Positions 24,744-34,326 of a stretch of DNA of 64,000 bases are shown in pieces. Positions within the stretch are counted from its first letter, which is position 1; every line of letters starts with the position of its first letter. Under the pieces are notes generated by a model. The model did not search any database, was not told the origin of the DNA, and was given only the letters and a program-made list of their open reading frames with translations. The translations under genes were made by a program, and so were the position numbers. This DNA is from JBCCTX01 sp039197765 (lineage in GTDB: Bacteria > Bacteroidota > Bacteroidia > J057): NCBI GenBank assembly GCA_039197765.1, contig JBCCTX010000004.1, forward strand, positions 1 through 64,000. Reading direction: 5' to 3'.

Positions 24744-26306
24744 TTAGTATCCAGGGTTCTGTCCAAGATTGGGATTGGCATTGATTTGATCCTGGGGTAT
24801 GGGCCAAATATTGAAATTTCGGTCGTGCTCGGGATGAAAATCATCCGGCAGATGGAAGGTATCAAAACGGATTTGATCCCTACGCCTATGCCCCTCTCCG
24901 TACAACTCAAAGCCTCGCTCCCAGTACACATCATCCAAAGTAGCCCCTGTAAGTGGCTTAGCAGGATCAAAAACCCGTGCCCTTACCTGGTTGATTAAGG
25001 CATCTGCTTCACTGTTGGGTCCGTTGAGTCGAATGAGACACTCAGCCTCCATCAATAGGATATCTGCCAAACGGATCACCGGGAAGCCATTCCCCTGGTC
25101 TGCATTTACGGCATTGTTATCTGGTTCAAATTTGAACGGGCGAATCCCTTCATAAATGGCCTGATATCCTGGAGGCCCGTCATCAGGTCTAAGGAAAAAC
25201 TCGCGTGTATGATTTACCACATTGCCACTAGGATCTTTTAGGGTATCTCCACTGGTGGTGAATTGCACCCCAATCAGAAAGCCCTCGTTTCTACGCTTAT
25301 CATCCAGGTCGTACTGATCCCAGAAGCTCATCTGAACCGCAGGACCATTCCATACGTTGTAGGGCAGGTTGGGAAAATACTCATTGATCCAAGGTTGGGT
25401 AAGGCTGTGCCGAATCAAAGGTACAGTTCCACCAGAAATTCCCGGCTCATGATCGACATAGAAGACCATCTCGGATTGAGCTTGTGCATCGTTATTTACT
25501 TTGAATAGATCAAAGTAGTTATCAGCCAATGCATATCCTTGGGCAGTTCGTATGGCCTGGCATTGGGCAATACAATCCTGCCAACGAGTGGTCCCACTTC
25601 CAGGGGCAGCAGCATTGGAACGTGTAAACACCTCAGCATTGAGATAAAGGTGCGCAAGCATCCCCCTAGCAGCTTCCTGGTTTATACGAGGAAACTGATT
25701 CCCATCAAGCCCACTAGGCAAATTTTCGATTGCAAACAACAGTTCTTGCTCACAAAACTCGAAGACCTGTGCCCTAGATACACGACTAGGCAGGTTGGTA
25801 GGATCTGGGAAAGGAGTAGTAACTAATGGCATATCACCATATACGTCCATCCCTAAGAAGAATAGCCATGCACGCAAGGCACGTACTTCCGCTAGAAACC
25901 CACTCTTTACTGGACCATCTTCCGCATTTGCCTCAATGCTGCTTATGGCAGAGTTTGCCTTAGCAATACCATCAAAAATGTTGTTCCAAGCTTGATTTAG
26001 GGGAAAGCGTCGGTTATCATTTGCTCTCAACTCGTGTGTATCGGTGCGTCTGTGTCTATCATTGTTCCAGCCCCCTGAATGGGTATAAATCGTCAGTGCA
26101 TCGGATGCATTGTCCATTACAACTGTATACCAAAAGGAAAAATTGGTCATATGCTGGTAAACAGTGGCAACTCCAGCTTCTAGTTCCGCCTCGGTCTGGT
26201 AAAATTCCGAAGCAGCTATCTGGTCAAATAATTCTTCTTCCAAATCTGTACAGCCCCCAACAATGAGCATGCTGCTGATAAGAAGGATGCAGTGTATATA
26301 TTTCAT
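24744..26306 (-). CDS. SusD/RagB-family glycan-binding lipoprotein (pair 1)
   Basis: This 520-aa protein has a lipobox (MLIVGGC, Cys19) and begins with the SusD pattern C-T-D-L-E-E-E-L-F. Typical SusD landmarks include NAWNNIFDGIAKANSAIS, FLAEVRALRAWLFFLGMDVYGDMPLVT, QEAARGMLAHLYLNAEVF and VIRLADILLMEAECL, and the C-terminus ends NPNLGQNPGY. It should sit on the cell surface as a lid on the SusC channel. It starts 31 bp after the SusC stop and forms one operon with it. No regulator is directly adjacent. Confidence 0.96.
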   Translation of the reverse strand: MKYIHCILLISSMLIVGGCTDLEEELFDQIAASEFYQTEAELEAGVATVYQHMTNFSFWYTVVMDNASDALTIYTHSGGWNNDRHRRTDTHELRANDNRRFPLNQAWNNIFDGIAKANSAISSIEANAEDGPVKSGFLAEVRALRAWLFFLGMDVYGDMPLVTTPFPDPTNLPSRVSRAQVFEFCEQELLFAIENLPSGLDGNQFPRINQEAARGMLAHLYLNAEVFTRSNAAAPGSGTTRWQDCIAQCQAIRTAQGYALADNYFDLFKVNNDAQAQSEMVFYVDHEPGISGGTVPLIRHSLTQPWINEYFPNLPYNVWNGPAVQMSFWDQYDLDDKRRNEGFLIGVQFTTSGDTLKDPSGNVVNHTREFFLRPDDGPPGYQAIYEGIRPFKFEPDNNAVNADQGNGFPVIRLADILLMEAECLIRLNGPNSEADALINQVRARVFDPAKPLTGATLDDVYWERGFELYGEGHRRRDQIRFDTFHLPDDFHPEHDRNFNIWPIPQDQINANPNLGQNPGY

Positions 26307-26337
26307 TGCTAATTTTTCTTAAAAGGTTTAACATGGA

Positions 26338-29300
26338 TTAATTGAAGTTGACATTTAAGCCAAGGGTATACATCCGTGGCCTGGGATAGGCCAAGTAATC
26401 AACTCCGAAGGGCTCGATATCCTCGCCCGTGCGCACATAGGGAAATACCTCAGGATCTGGGCCAGAGTAGTCAGAGAATACTGCAAGATTTCTCGCCGCA
26501 GCATATAAGCGGATTCGGCTTATGTGGCCAATTCCTGATACATTAAAGTTATAGCCCAGAGATATGTTGTCAATCCTCACAAAGGATGCATCTTCTATGA
26601 AGCGATCCGAATATTCATGTGTGGTACCTGTGGTGGAATTTTCATCCAGAGCCCCATCTACAATATTGTACCCACTAGATAACCAACTAGGTTGCCCCAA
26701 AGACATTAGGGTATTATTTACAATGGAGTGGCCTCCTGCCCCGCGTATGAAAATAGATGCATCAAAGTTTTTATACCGAAGGGTAGGCGTAATCGCAAAG
26801 GTATAATCTGGAATAGCTGAGTCGAAGTATTTCCTTACGGGGTCTCCATTTTGGATGGTCACTTCTTGTCCCTCTTCGTCCAGAAAAAGTTCCTCTCCAG
26901 ACTCATTGAAGCCTACGAAATCAAAAGCGTAGAAGCTGTGTATAGGCCTTCCTTCTTCAATTCGAAACGCGTTGTCTCCAACGAAGCCTGGTCCAATTAG
27001 GCTAAAGTAGTCAATGGACTCTGTTCCAAAAATGGCTCCAGAAAGGTTTGTAACCTCATTGGTATTGAAAGCGATATTTCCCGTGATGTCCAAACCCCAG
27101 TCGCTCTCCGGGTTGAGGAGAATCGCATTTACTCCCAACTCAAACCCAGAATTCTCCATTTCCCCTACGTTTGCTACAACCGTGTTCACCACCGTTGGAG
27201 AAGGTACCAGGAATTCAAGCAATAGGTCCTCTGTCGTTTTGATGTAATAATCTAAGGTACCGTTAATCCGACCGTTAAAGAAACCATAATCCAGTCCTAT
27301 ATTGGTAGTAGTTGTAGTTTCCCATCTCAAATCTGGATTGGAAAACTGGGTGGGTACAACAGCATTGACAAAGTTTCCCCCTCCCATATTGTACCGATTA
27401 TCGGTAATATTTAAGGTTTCTAGCGACAAGAAATTGGGAATACCCTGGTTACCTACCTGTCCATATTCCACTCTTAGCTTAAGATCATCCAACCAGTCTA
27501 CCTCACCCAAGAAAGCTTCTTCAGAGATTCTCCAACCTACTGCTGCTGAAGGAAAGGTTCCCCACTTATTGTTTTCTCCAAACTTTGAAGACCCATCCCG
27601 CCGTACAGTAGCTGTAAACAAATACCTTCCGTTAAAACTGTAGTTCACCCTACCAAAGAAGGAGATTAACGTATTCGTATTTCTAAAGGAACTAGGAGGA
27701 GAGGAGACATTTCCAGCGCTCTGAATGCGATCAAACGTAAAATTGTCAATTAAAAAATCTTCCACTTCTACCCTGAGGCCCTCATTGAAAAAACGCTGCC
27801 AAGAATACCCCGCCAAGGCGTTTATCGTATGTTTGGAACTGAGTTCTTTGTTAAATTTCAAAATGTTCTCCATCAAGTAGTTGTAGTTTCGGGAAGTTCG
27901 CTTGATGGCTTTCCCACGGGTTTGAGCCCCAAACTGGGACGTACTTGGGTAGAAAATATTTCTTTCAGAATTCTGGTTATTGTACGCCAAGCTTGTACCT
28001 ACAGTCAGATCAGGTAGTATATCCAATTCCACATTGATATTGGCTAAAATGTTCTCCTGATGGAGTTCGTCTGTAGGCTGTTCTGACATAGCCACGGGGT
28101 TCCACTGTTCTCGGCTAGGGAATTCTACCTCATTGAATGTACCATCTGGGTTGAAAACAGGTTGAGTGGGATTGTAGCGGATAGCCATTCCAAGGTTCCC
28201 TGGGCGAGAACCACCGCCATTTGCAGGAGAAACCTGCCCATTTGCGAATTCTATAGTTGAGGCTGTAGCATTTAATCCCAATCGAAGTCGGTCATTCAAA
28301 GCAGATTGATTTACCTTCAGCCGTCCAGAAATGCGCTCCATATCATTGTTGATGACAATCCCTTCCTCGTTCATATACCCTACGGAAGCATAATAGGAGG
28401 TATTCCCTTTGCCCCCTCCTGCACTAAGGGTATGGGATTGGGTAAAAGCATTTCTCGTTATCTCATCCTGCCAATTGGTATTGGCTCCTCCATCTGAGAA
28501 AGGAATGTCGAAACGATTCAAGGTTTCTCGGTATTCATCTGCCGAAAGCACATCAATCGTCGCTCTCGGTTTAGAAAGTGTCAACTTACTATCAAAGGAA
28601 ATAAATCCCTGACCTGCCTGGCCACTTCTGGTGGTAATTATCACTACCCCGTTAGCTGCCCGGGACCCATAAATAGCGATGGCAGAAGGCCCTTTTAGCA
28701 CATCAATCTTCTCAATGTCATCTGGATTTAGAAAAGCAACGGAATTAGAATGTACCACATTGTCATTGACTCCATCTGCACTCGATCCCCCATTACCAAT
28801 GGGGACCCCGTCGACAATATATAAGGGGTCGTTGTCCGACCGCAAGGAGGTAATTCCTCGAATTCGAACGCGTACTGCACCGCCTGGGGTTCCATCCCCC
28901 GTGGTTACTGTAACCCCTGGAATCTTTCCCTGAATCAGCTGCTCAGGTGAGTTATTGAATCCCTTGATAAACTCATCTTCACCGATTGAACTAACAGATC
29001 CTGTAAGGTCTCGCTTTTTCACCGTTCCATACCCTACAACCACGACCTCATCCAACTGGGAATAGCTTACCTCCAGTTGAACCTCAACCGTACTTTGACC
29101 ATCCAAGGCAATTTCTTGTGTTGCATATCCAATATAAGATACCACCAACACAGCTTCTTGGAGATCATCTGGGACCTCCATGGAAAATTTACCTTCTGTA
29201 TCCGAAATGGCCCCAACTTGGGTACCTTTGACACGGACAGTTGCCCCAGGTAATGGCGCTCCGTCCTCTTTTGTGATTGTCCCATTTATGGACCTCACCA

Positions 29301-29424
29301 TCTCATTGAGCGAATGTTCATTCTCCCCCGTAGGATAAGCAAAGCTGTTGGAGGCAAAGAATAGCAGCACCAACATGAGCCCACCTAAGACCAGAGTTTT
29401 TCCGAGTAGTAATTTTATAGTCAT
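26338..29424 (-). CDS. SusC/RagA-family TonB-linked outer-membrane protein (pair 1)
   Basis: This 1028-aa protein has a signal peptide (about 1-29, ending NSFA). A carboxypeptidase-regulatory-like domain follows (about 45-120, INGTITKEDGAPLPGATV, SDTEGKFSMEVP). The SusC plug motifs are VVVGYGTVKKRDLTGSVSS, LIQGKIPGVTVT, PLYIVDGVPIGN and GSRAANGVVIITTRSG. The C-terminus is a beta-barrel ending LGLNVNFN. It is the import channel for oligosaccharides with the SusD gene 31 bp downstream. An upstream TAATTTTG matches the Bacteroidota -7 element. It is divergent from the sulfatase group at 29715-34326. Confidence 0.96.
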   Translation of the reverse strand: MTIKLLLGKTLVLGGLMLVLLFFASNSFAYPTGENEHSLNEMVRSINGTITKEDGAPLPGATVRVKGTQVGAISDTEGKFSMEVPDDLQEAVLVVSYIGYATQEIALDGQSTVEVQLEVSYSQLDEVVVVGYGTVKKRDLTGSVSSIGEDEFIKGFNNSPEQLIQGKIPGVTVTTGDGTPGGAVRVRIRGITSLRSDNDPLYIVDGVPIGNGGSSADGVNDNVVHSNSVAFLNPDDIEKIDVLKGPSAIAIYGSRAANGVVIITTRSGQAGQGFISFDSKLTLSKPRATIDVLSADEYRETLNRFDIPFSDGGANTNWQDEITRNAFTQSHTLSAGGGKGNTSYYASVGYMNEEGIVINNDMERISGRLKVNQSALNDRLRLGLNATASTIEFANGQVSPANGGGSRPGNLGMAIRYNPTQPVFNPDGTFNEVEFPSREQWNPVAMSEQPTDELHQENILANINVELDILPDLTVGTSLAYNNQNSERNIFYPSTSQFGAQTRGKAIKRTSRNYNYLMENILKFNKELSSKHTINALAGYSWQRFFNEGLRVEVEDFLIDNFTFDRIQSAGNVSSPPSSFRNTNTLISFFGRVNYSFNGRYLFTATVRRDGSSKFGENNKWGTFPSAAVGWRISEEAFLGEVDWLDDLKLRVEYGQVGNQGIPNFLSLETLNITDNRYNMGGGNFVNAVVPTQFSNPDLRWETTTTTNIGLDYGFFNGRINGTLDYYIKTTEDLLLEFLVPSPTVVNTVVANVGEMENSGFELGVNAILLNPESDWGLDITGNIAFNTNEVTNLSGAIFGTESIDYFSLIGPGFVGDNAFRIEEGRPIHSFYAFDFVGFNESGEELFLDEEGQEVTIQNGDPVRKYFDSAIPDYTFAITPTLRYKNFDASIFIRGAGGHSIVNNTLMSLGQPSWLSSGYNIVDGALDENSTTGTTHEYSDRFIEDASFVRIDNISLGYNFNVSGIGHISRIRLYAAARNLAVFSDYSGPDPEVFPYVRTGEDIEPFGVDYLAYPRPRMYTLGLNVNFN

Positions 29425-29501
29425 AATAATGCGGATTAGGTCTAAAAACCATTACACCTTCAACTACCCATTTTCTACTCTCTAGAACTGACTCATTTGA
29501 A

Positions 29502-29509
29502 CAAAATTA
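29502..29509 (-). promoter_or_regulatory. Candidate Bacteroidota -7 element for SusC 1
   Basis: Read on the minus strand the sequence is TAATTTTG, an exact TAnnTTTG, about 78 bp before the SusC start. No TTTG is found 19-21 bp further upstream, so a full promoter is not shown. Confidence 0.3.
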
Positions 29510-29714
29510 TGGTTGAAATAGTCAGAATGGATTGATCCTTATGGACAGATTTCCCATCACAAAAAGCAGAAATATTCCCGTTTAGCGTATTCCATGATTT
29601 TTAATTGGCTTTTCTAACCTTTTATCCTGTCTTTTTGGTCAAATCTTCAGATGTGTTACATATAGGGCAACATACCTTCATAGGTATATTTTTAACTACC
29701 ATAAATTATATATC

Positions 29715-29951
29715 ATGAATAACCAAATTTATGAAAGTAAGGTATGCAACTTAGTGGGATGCTTAAATCCTTTCAAAGTTGTGCTGCTCTTAATGGTTGT
29801 TCTTTGTTTTTCCCTACCTACCTATACCGAGCAAATGGGTGCAAACTTCAATAAGAACATTGATCAGATCGATCCTGGGTTAAGTAATCCATCAGGAATG
29901 GGTATGTGCCTGGACGATTGTCCTAATAAAATGAACGAGAATCCTGAGTAG
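29715..29951 (+). CDS. Small hypothetical protein with one hydrophobic segment
   Basis: This 78-aa open frame has a hydrophobic stretch at about residues 20-36 (PFKVVLLLMVVLCFSLP), followed by a polar tail with two Cys (MCLDDCPNK). The hydrophobic stretch could be an internal signal anchor or a signal peptide if translation starts later. I know no family. It lies 60 bp upstream of the first sulfatase on the same strand and could be its leader gene. Coding status is uncertain because it is short and has no clear ribosome-binding site. Confidence 0.4.
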   Translation: MNNQIYESKVCNLVGCLNPFKVVLLLMVVLCFSLPTYTEQMGANFNKNIDQIDPGLSNPSGMGMCLDDCPNKMNENPE

Positions 29952-30011
29952 ATCTGCGGCTAATTCTATATTTTAGTACTTCTGCACAAAGCGTCTCAAA
30001 ACCTGAAATAC

Positions 30012-31532
30012 ATGAAACTACGAACCGTATCTCTCCTAGTGGGTATTATCCTGTATAACCTAGTCCTACCCCCCCTTAGCGCTCAGGAAAGTCCAGATAC
30101 GCCAAGACCCAATATCCTCTTGATCCTGGTCGATGATCTTAAACCTACCCTAGGCACCTATGGCGATCCAGTGGCAATTAGTCCTCATATCGACCAATTG
30201 GCTCGTGAGGGGGTACAGTTTAATAAGGCTTACGCCAACCAGGCCATATGTGCCCCTTCCCGATACAACCTCCTTTTGGGCAGCAGATCAACTAGTACGG
30301 GCTTTTATGGATTTGGCAAACAGTTCCGAGATGTATATCCCAATGCCATAACGCTTCCCCAACACTTTAAAAATGAGGGTTACCACGTGGAATCTATGGG
30401 AAAGGTTTTCCATATTGGTCATGGCAATACAAATGATGAACGTTCTTGGAGTATTCCCCATCACAAGGAAAAAGTTATAGAATACCTCCTTCCAGAGAGT
30501 ACCAACCGAGAATTAACCCGAGAGGAGGCCTTCTTCGAGAATACAAGATTATATCTGGATCATGTACCCAAAAATAAGGCGTTACCACGTGGTGCAGCTT
30601 GGGAAATGCCAGATGTCGTAGACGATGCCTATGCCGATGGCAGGATAGCCAGACATGCCATTGACAGGTTGAGGGCGTTGTCTCGACATCCAGAACAACC
30701 CTTTTTTATGGCTCTAGGCTTTGCCAGACCCCATTTACCCTTCTGCGTCCCCAAAAAATACTGGAACCTATATGACCCTAAACAATTACCCATGCCAGCA
30801 TTCGAGGAAGGCCCCAAAGGAGCCCCCAAATGGGCTGTAAAACGCAGGGGAGAAATCTCTCAGTTTACCCCCATACCCGAAACGGCTGATAGTTATGATG
30901 AAGACCTGAAGCGGAAGCTAATCCATGGGTATTATGCCAGCGTTTCTTATATGGATGCCCAGCTTGGGCGAGTCCTAAATGAGTTAAAGCGATTGGATTT
31001 GGACGAAAATACGATAATCGTACTCTGGGGTGACCACGGATGGCATTTGGGCGACCATGGTATATGGACCAAGCATACCAATTATGAACAAGCCTTGCGT
31101 ATTCCCATCCTAATGAAGGTTCCTGGACTTACTACTTCCGGAGTGAAAACGAACCAACTCATCGAGACCGTAGATATCTATCCGACCTTAGTCGATTTAG
31201 CGGGATTGGAAATGCCCCAAACGCCTCAACCCATAGATGGGATAAGCATGAAATCCATTCTCAGCGGTGGGAAACAAAGTCTTAAGGATCATATTTATCA
31301 CTGCTATCCTAGGGGTGGAAAAATGGGACAGGCAATCCGAACAGAAAGGTATCGTCTGGTTTCTTGGTATACCCTAAATAATCCTGAGCTTGACAGAACC
31401 TATGAACTTTATGATTATGAAGCAGATGTGTTAGAAACCGTCAATTTTTATGAAAGCAAACCAAAGGTGGCTGATACACTCAATAAGATCCTAACTTCCT
31501 ATCCTATACCTATAGCTCCCTTGAAAAGATAA
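30012..31532 (+). CDS. Sulfatase, iduronate-2-sulfatase-like (S1_7 type)
   Basis: This 506-aa protein has a signal peptide (about 1-24, ending PPLSAQ). NILLILVDDLKP is the metal-site start. The formylglycine core is CAPSR with Cys80, in the context AICAPSRYNLLLGSRS, and FYGFGKQFRD, GKVFHIGHG and LPFCVPKKYW follow. These contexts match the iduronate-2-sulfatase group and not arylsulfatase A/B. LWGDHGWHLGDHG is the second metal-site block. A real iduronate substrate is not implied, since this group acts on several O-sulfated sugars. No lipobox or T9SS tail was seen, so it is probably periplasmic. It is first of three head-to-tail sulfatases. Confidence 0.93.
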   Translation: MKLRTVSLLVGIILYNLVLPPLSAQESPDTPRPNILLILVDDLKPTLGTYGDPVAISPHIDQLAREGVQFNKAYANQAICAPSRYNLLLGSRSTSTGFYGFGKQFRDVYPNAITLPQHFKNEGYHVESMGKVFHIGHGNTNDERSWSIPHHKEKVIEYLLPESTNRELTREEAFFENTRLYLDHVPKNKALPRGAAWEMPDVVDDAYADGRIARHAIDRLRALSRHPEQPFFMALGFARPHLPFCVPKKYWNLYDPKQLPMPAFEEGPKGAPKWAVKRRGEISQFTPIPETADSYDEDLKRKLIHGYYASVSYMDAQLGRVLNELKRLDLDENTIIVLWGDHGWHLGDHGIWTKHTNYEQALRIPILMKVPGLTTSGVKTNQLIETVDIYPTLVDLAGLEMPQTPQPIDGISMKSILSGGKQSLKDHIYHCYPRGGKMGQAIRTERYRLVSWYTLNNPELDRTYELYDYEADVLETVNFYESKPKVADTLNKILTSYPIPIAPLKR

Positions 31533-31540
31533 CCTAAATT

Positions 31541-32941
31541 ATGTATCCCAGTTTTTTCCCTTGGTCCAGGAGCTGTTTATTCTTCATAGCTCTTACTGTG
31601 AGTTGTTTTAACTCCTGTAATGCACCTAAAAATTCCCATTCTCCCCCCAATATCCTGATCATTTATGTCGATGACATGGGCATTGGGGACGCGCAATTTA
31701 GTGGAGGCAAATCAATCTCAACCCCTAATTTAGACAGGTTGGCACAAAATGGGAAAGTGTTTACCCAATACTACACCACAGCTCCAGTATGCTCTCCTTC
31801 CCGCGTGAGTGTAACTACAGGAATGTATCATATACGATGGGGCATTAATACCTATCTAGCGAAACGGGAAAAGAATCGCCTCTGTGAGCAATCGAATTAC
31901 TTAGCCTCAACAGCCCCCACCTTGGCGCGTTCCCTCAAGGAGGCAGGGTATCGAACCGCTCATTTTGGTAAGTGGCATATGGGAGGAGGAAGAGACGTAG
32001 ACAATGCCCCCCCTATCACAAGTTATGGATTTGATGCCTATAGTTCCACCTGGGAAAGCCCTGATCCAGATCCTTTGTTAACTTCTTCGAATTGGATATG
32101 GGCACCTACGGATAGCATCAAGCGCTGGGAGAGGACCGCATACTTTATCGATAGAACCTTAGCCTTTTTTAAAGAAAATGCAGGTCAGCCCATTTTCGTC
32201 AATCTCTGGCCGGATGATGTACACACACCTTGGGTAGGCTCAGAAGAAGCCCAATCTCAACCGCGAGAAACCTTCTTCTCTCAAGAAAATCTCGAGCCAG
32301 TAATGCAGGAAATGGACAAAGAAATAGGGCGCTTAGAAGAGGGGTTGAAGGCACTTGGGGTATGGGAAAATACCCTGCTGGTTTTTACCAGTGATAATGG
32401 TCCGAGACCAAGCTTTGATCAGCTACGGACCAATGAATTGAGGGGAGAAAAGAATAGCCTCTATGAAGGAGGAGTTCGGATGCCCTTTTTTGTTCACTGG
32501 CCCGCTAAGATTAAAGGAGGACAGATAGATACGAGTTCCCTTATCGCCTCTATAGACCTACATCCCACCCTTTGTGCCCTGGCTAGTGTAGAAACTGTAT
32601 CAGCCGATCCGTTAGATGGGGAAAACATCGAAAAAGCCATTATAGGACCACAATCATATAAACGCAATAAGCCTCTATTTTATGAATTTGGTAGGAACTC
32701 GCATTATATTTTCCCCATTGACTCCATACACAGAAGCCCCCAGTTGGCCATAAGAGAAGGTAAATGGAAGCTACTTGCCAACCCCAATGGAAGCCAAGTT
32801 GCTTTGTATAACCTGGAGTTAGATCCTCAAGAAAGTCGAAACCTATCAGAAGATGAACCGAGTAGGGTAAAAAGTTTACAAACGTCTTTGATAGACTGGT
32901 ATACAGTCAATGATAAGGAGCAGCTAAGGCAACAGAAATGA
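31541..32941 (+). CDS. Sulfatase (S1), probable lipoprotein
   Basis: This 466-aa protein begins with a signal region ending CFNSCNAPK, and the Cys within FNSC (about residue 26) is a plausible lipid-attachment site. NILIIYVDDMGIGDAQF starts the sulfatase fold, and CSPSR with Cys84 is the formylglycine core. GKWHMGGGRDVDN, VNLWPDDVHTPW and VFTSDNGPRPSF are further active-site blocks. The substrate is unknown. It starts 8 bp after the preceding sulfatase, and the next sulfatase overlaps its stop by ATGA, so all three are cotranscribed. Confidence 0.92.
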   Translation: MYPSFFPWSRSCLFFIALTVSCFNSCNAPKNSHSPPNILIIYVDDMGIGDAQFSGGKSISTPNLDRLAQNGKVFTQYYTTAPVCSPSRVSVTTGMYHIRWGINTYLAKREKNRLCEQSNYLASTAPTLARSLKEAGYRTAHFGKWHMGGGRDVDNAPPITSYGFDAYSSTWESPDPDPLLTSSNWIWAPTDSIKRWERTAYFIDRTLAFFKENAGQPIFVNLWPDDVHTPWVGSEEAQSQPRETFFSQENLEPVMQEMDKEIGRLEEGLKALGVWENTLLVFTSDNGPRPSFDQLRTNELRGEKNSLYEGGVRMPFFVHWPAKIKGGQIDTSSLIASIDLHPTLCALASVETVSADPLDGENIEKAIIGPQSYKRNKPLFYEFGRNSHYIFPIDSIHRSPQLAIREGKWKLLANPNGSQVALYNLELDPQESRNLSEDEPSRVKSLQTSLIDWYTVNDKEQLRQQK

Positions 32942-34326
32942 AGTACCTATCATTGCTTGTGTCTACCCTTATTTTTTGTAGCTGTAAGCTTAGCGAACGT
33001 GAACAAAAAATTAGGCAACCCAATTTTGTTATCCTTTTGGCAGATGACTTGGGATATGCTGATGTGGGTTTCCATGGGAGCGATATCCAAACACCGCATC
33101 TAGACAAGTTTGCTCGTGAGGGAGTCAGACTTGAAAGTTTCTATAGTTGTCCGATGTGTACGCCCACACGCGCGGGACTCATGACAGGGCTTTACCCCAT
33201 CCGTTATGGCTTGATGCGCTCCGTAATTCCCCCTTATAGAAATTTTGGCTTAAATCCTGAACTCGAGCTCTTACCTGAGATGCTGAATCAATCCGGGTAT
33301 GCATATCGTGCGTGTGTAGGGAAATGGCACCTGGGCCATCTACAAAAAAAATGGCATCCTATTGAGCAGGGCTTCACCCACTTTGTGGGATGTTACAACG
33401 GAGCTATTGACTATTTCACAAAAGAACGTGAAGGCGAAATAGATTGGCACAGAAATTCAGAAACGATCCAGGTAACAGGATACGTAACCGACTTGATCGC
33501 GGACGAGGCAGTACGTTTTATACATTCTGTACCAAAAGAAGCACCCTATTTTCTGTATGTACCCTTTACAGCTCCTCATTCTCCCTTCCAAGCCAAGAAA
33601 AAGGACTTTGATAAATACCCTCACCGTTCAGGAAAACAACGCATCTATGCCGCCATGGTAGATTGTTTGGACCAAGGAGTGGGCCGTATTCTAGATGCAA
33701 TAGATAGACGTGGAGACAGGGACAACACCTTTATTTTATTCTTTAGTGATAATGGAGGGGTTAAAAACATTGCTAATAACTCACCCATGAGAGGAAATAA
33801 ATTGACTGTGTATGAAGGGGGAATCAGAGTAGTTGCAGCTGCTCATTGGCCGACTGGAGGTATTGAAGGGGGGAAAATCATAAAAGATCACATGGGATAT
33901 ATCGACATCTTTCCGACGTTAAAGAGCATTTCCCAGGGCAATTCTGCCGAAACTAAGCTTGATGGTATCAATGTCTTAGATATTTTGAAAGGTAAAAGCC
34001 ATGGTAAAAAACGCAAATGGTTTACTTACCTAGATCAAAGTCCTAGTAAACGTGAAAAACTAGCTGTACATTTTCAGGATTTGAAACTTATAGTAGAGCG
34101 AGATGCCCCGGATACGGCTTCGAATAGAAAAGAATCAACTGCCCTTTTTCAACTAGATTCTTTACATACTGGAGACAAAGATGTGGCAGAGAAATACGAG
34201 GAAGTTTTCAAGGAGCTTTTTAAAAACATGGAAGAATTTTTACAAGGGAAACCCATCTTCCAAAATCCTCGATATCGCGAAGGGAAGTTTGGTTTCAAAG
34301 CGCCAAAAGATTGGATTATTGAATAA
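32938..34326 (+). CDS. Sulfatase (S1, arylsulfatase A/B-like), probable lipoprotein
   Basis: This 462-aa protein has a short signal ending LIFCSC (likely lipobox, Cys about 18). NFVILLADDLGYADVGFHG begins the fold, CTPTR with Cys74 is the formylglycine core, and GKWHLGH, PFTAPHSPF and FFSDNGGVKN supply the remaining catalytic blocks. It belongs to the arylsulfatase A/B-like part of S1, different from the two genes before it. The ATG overlaps the previous stop codon by ATGA. It converges on the GH43/117-like gene and overlaps it by 11 bp at the 3' ends. Confidence 0.93.
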   Translation: MKYLSLLVSTLIFCSCKLSEREQKIRQPNFVILLADDLGYADVGFHGSDIQTPHLDKFAREGVRLESFYSCPMCTPTRAGLMTGLYPIRYGLMRSVIPPYRNFGLNPELELLPEMLNQSGYAYRACVGKWHLGHLQKKWHPIEQGFTHFVGCYNGAIDYFTKEREGEIDWHRNSETIQVTGYVTDLIADEAVRFIHSVPKEAPYFLYVPFTAPHSPFQAKKKDFDKYPHRSGKQRIYAAMVDCLDQGVGRILDAIDRRGDRDNTFILFFSDNGGVKNIANNSPMRGNKLTVYEGGIRVVAAAHWPTGGIEGGKIIKDHMGYIDIFPTLKSISQGNSAETKLDGINVLDILKGKSHGKKRKWFTYLDQSPSKREKLAVHFQDLKLIVERDAPDTASNRKESTALFQLDSLHTGDKDVAEKYEEVFKELFKNMEEFLQGKPIFQNPRYREGKFGFKAPKDWIIE

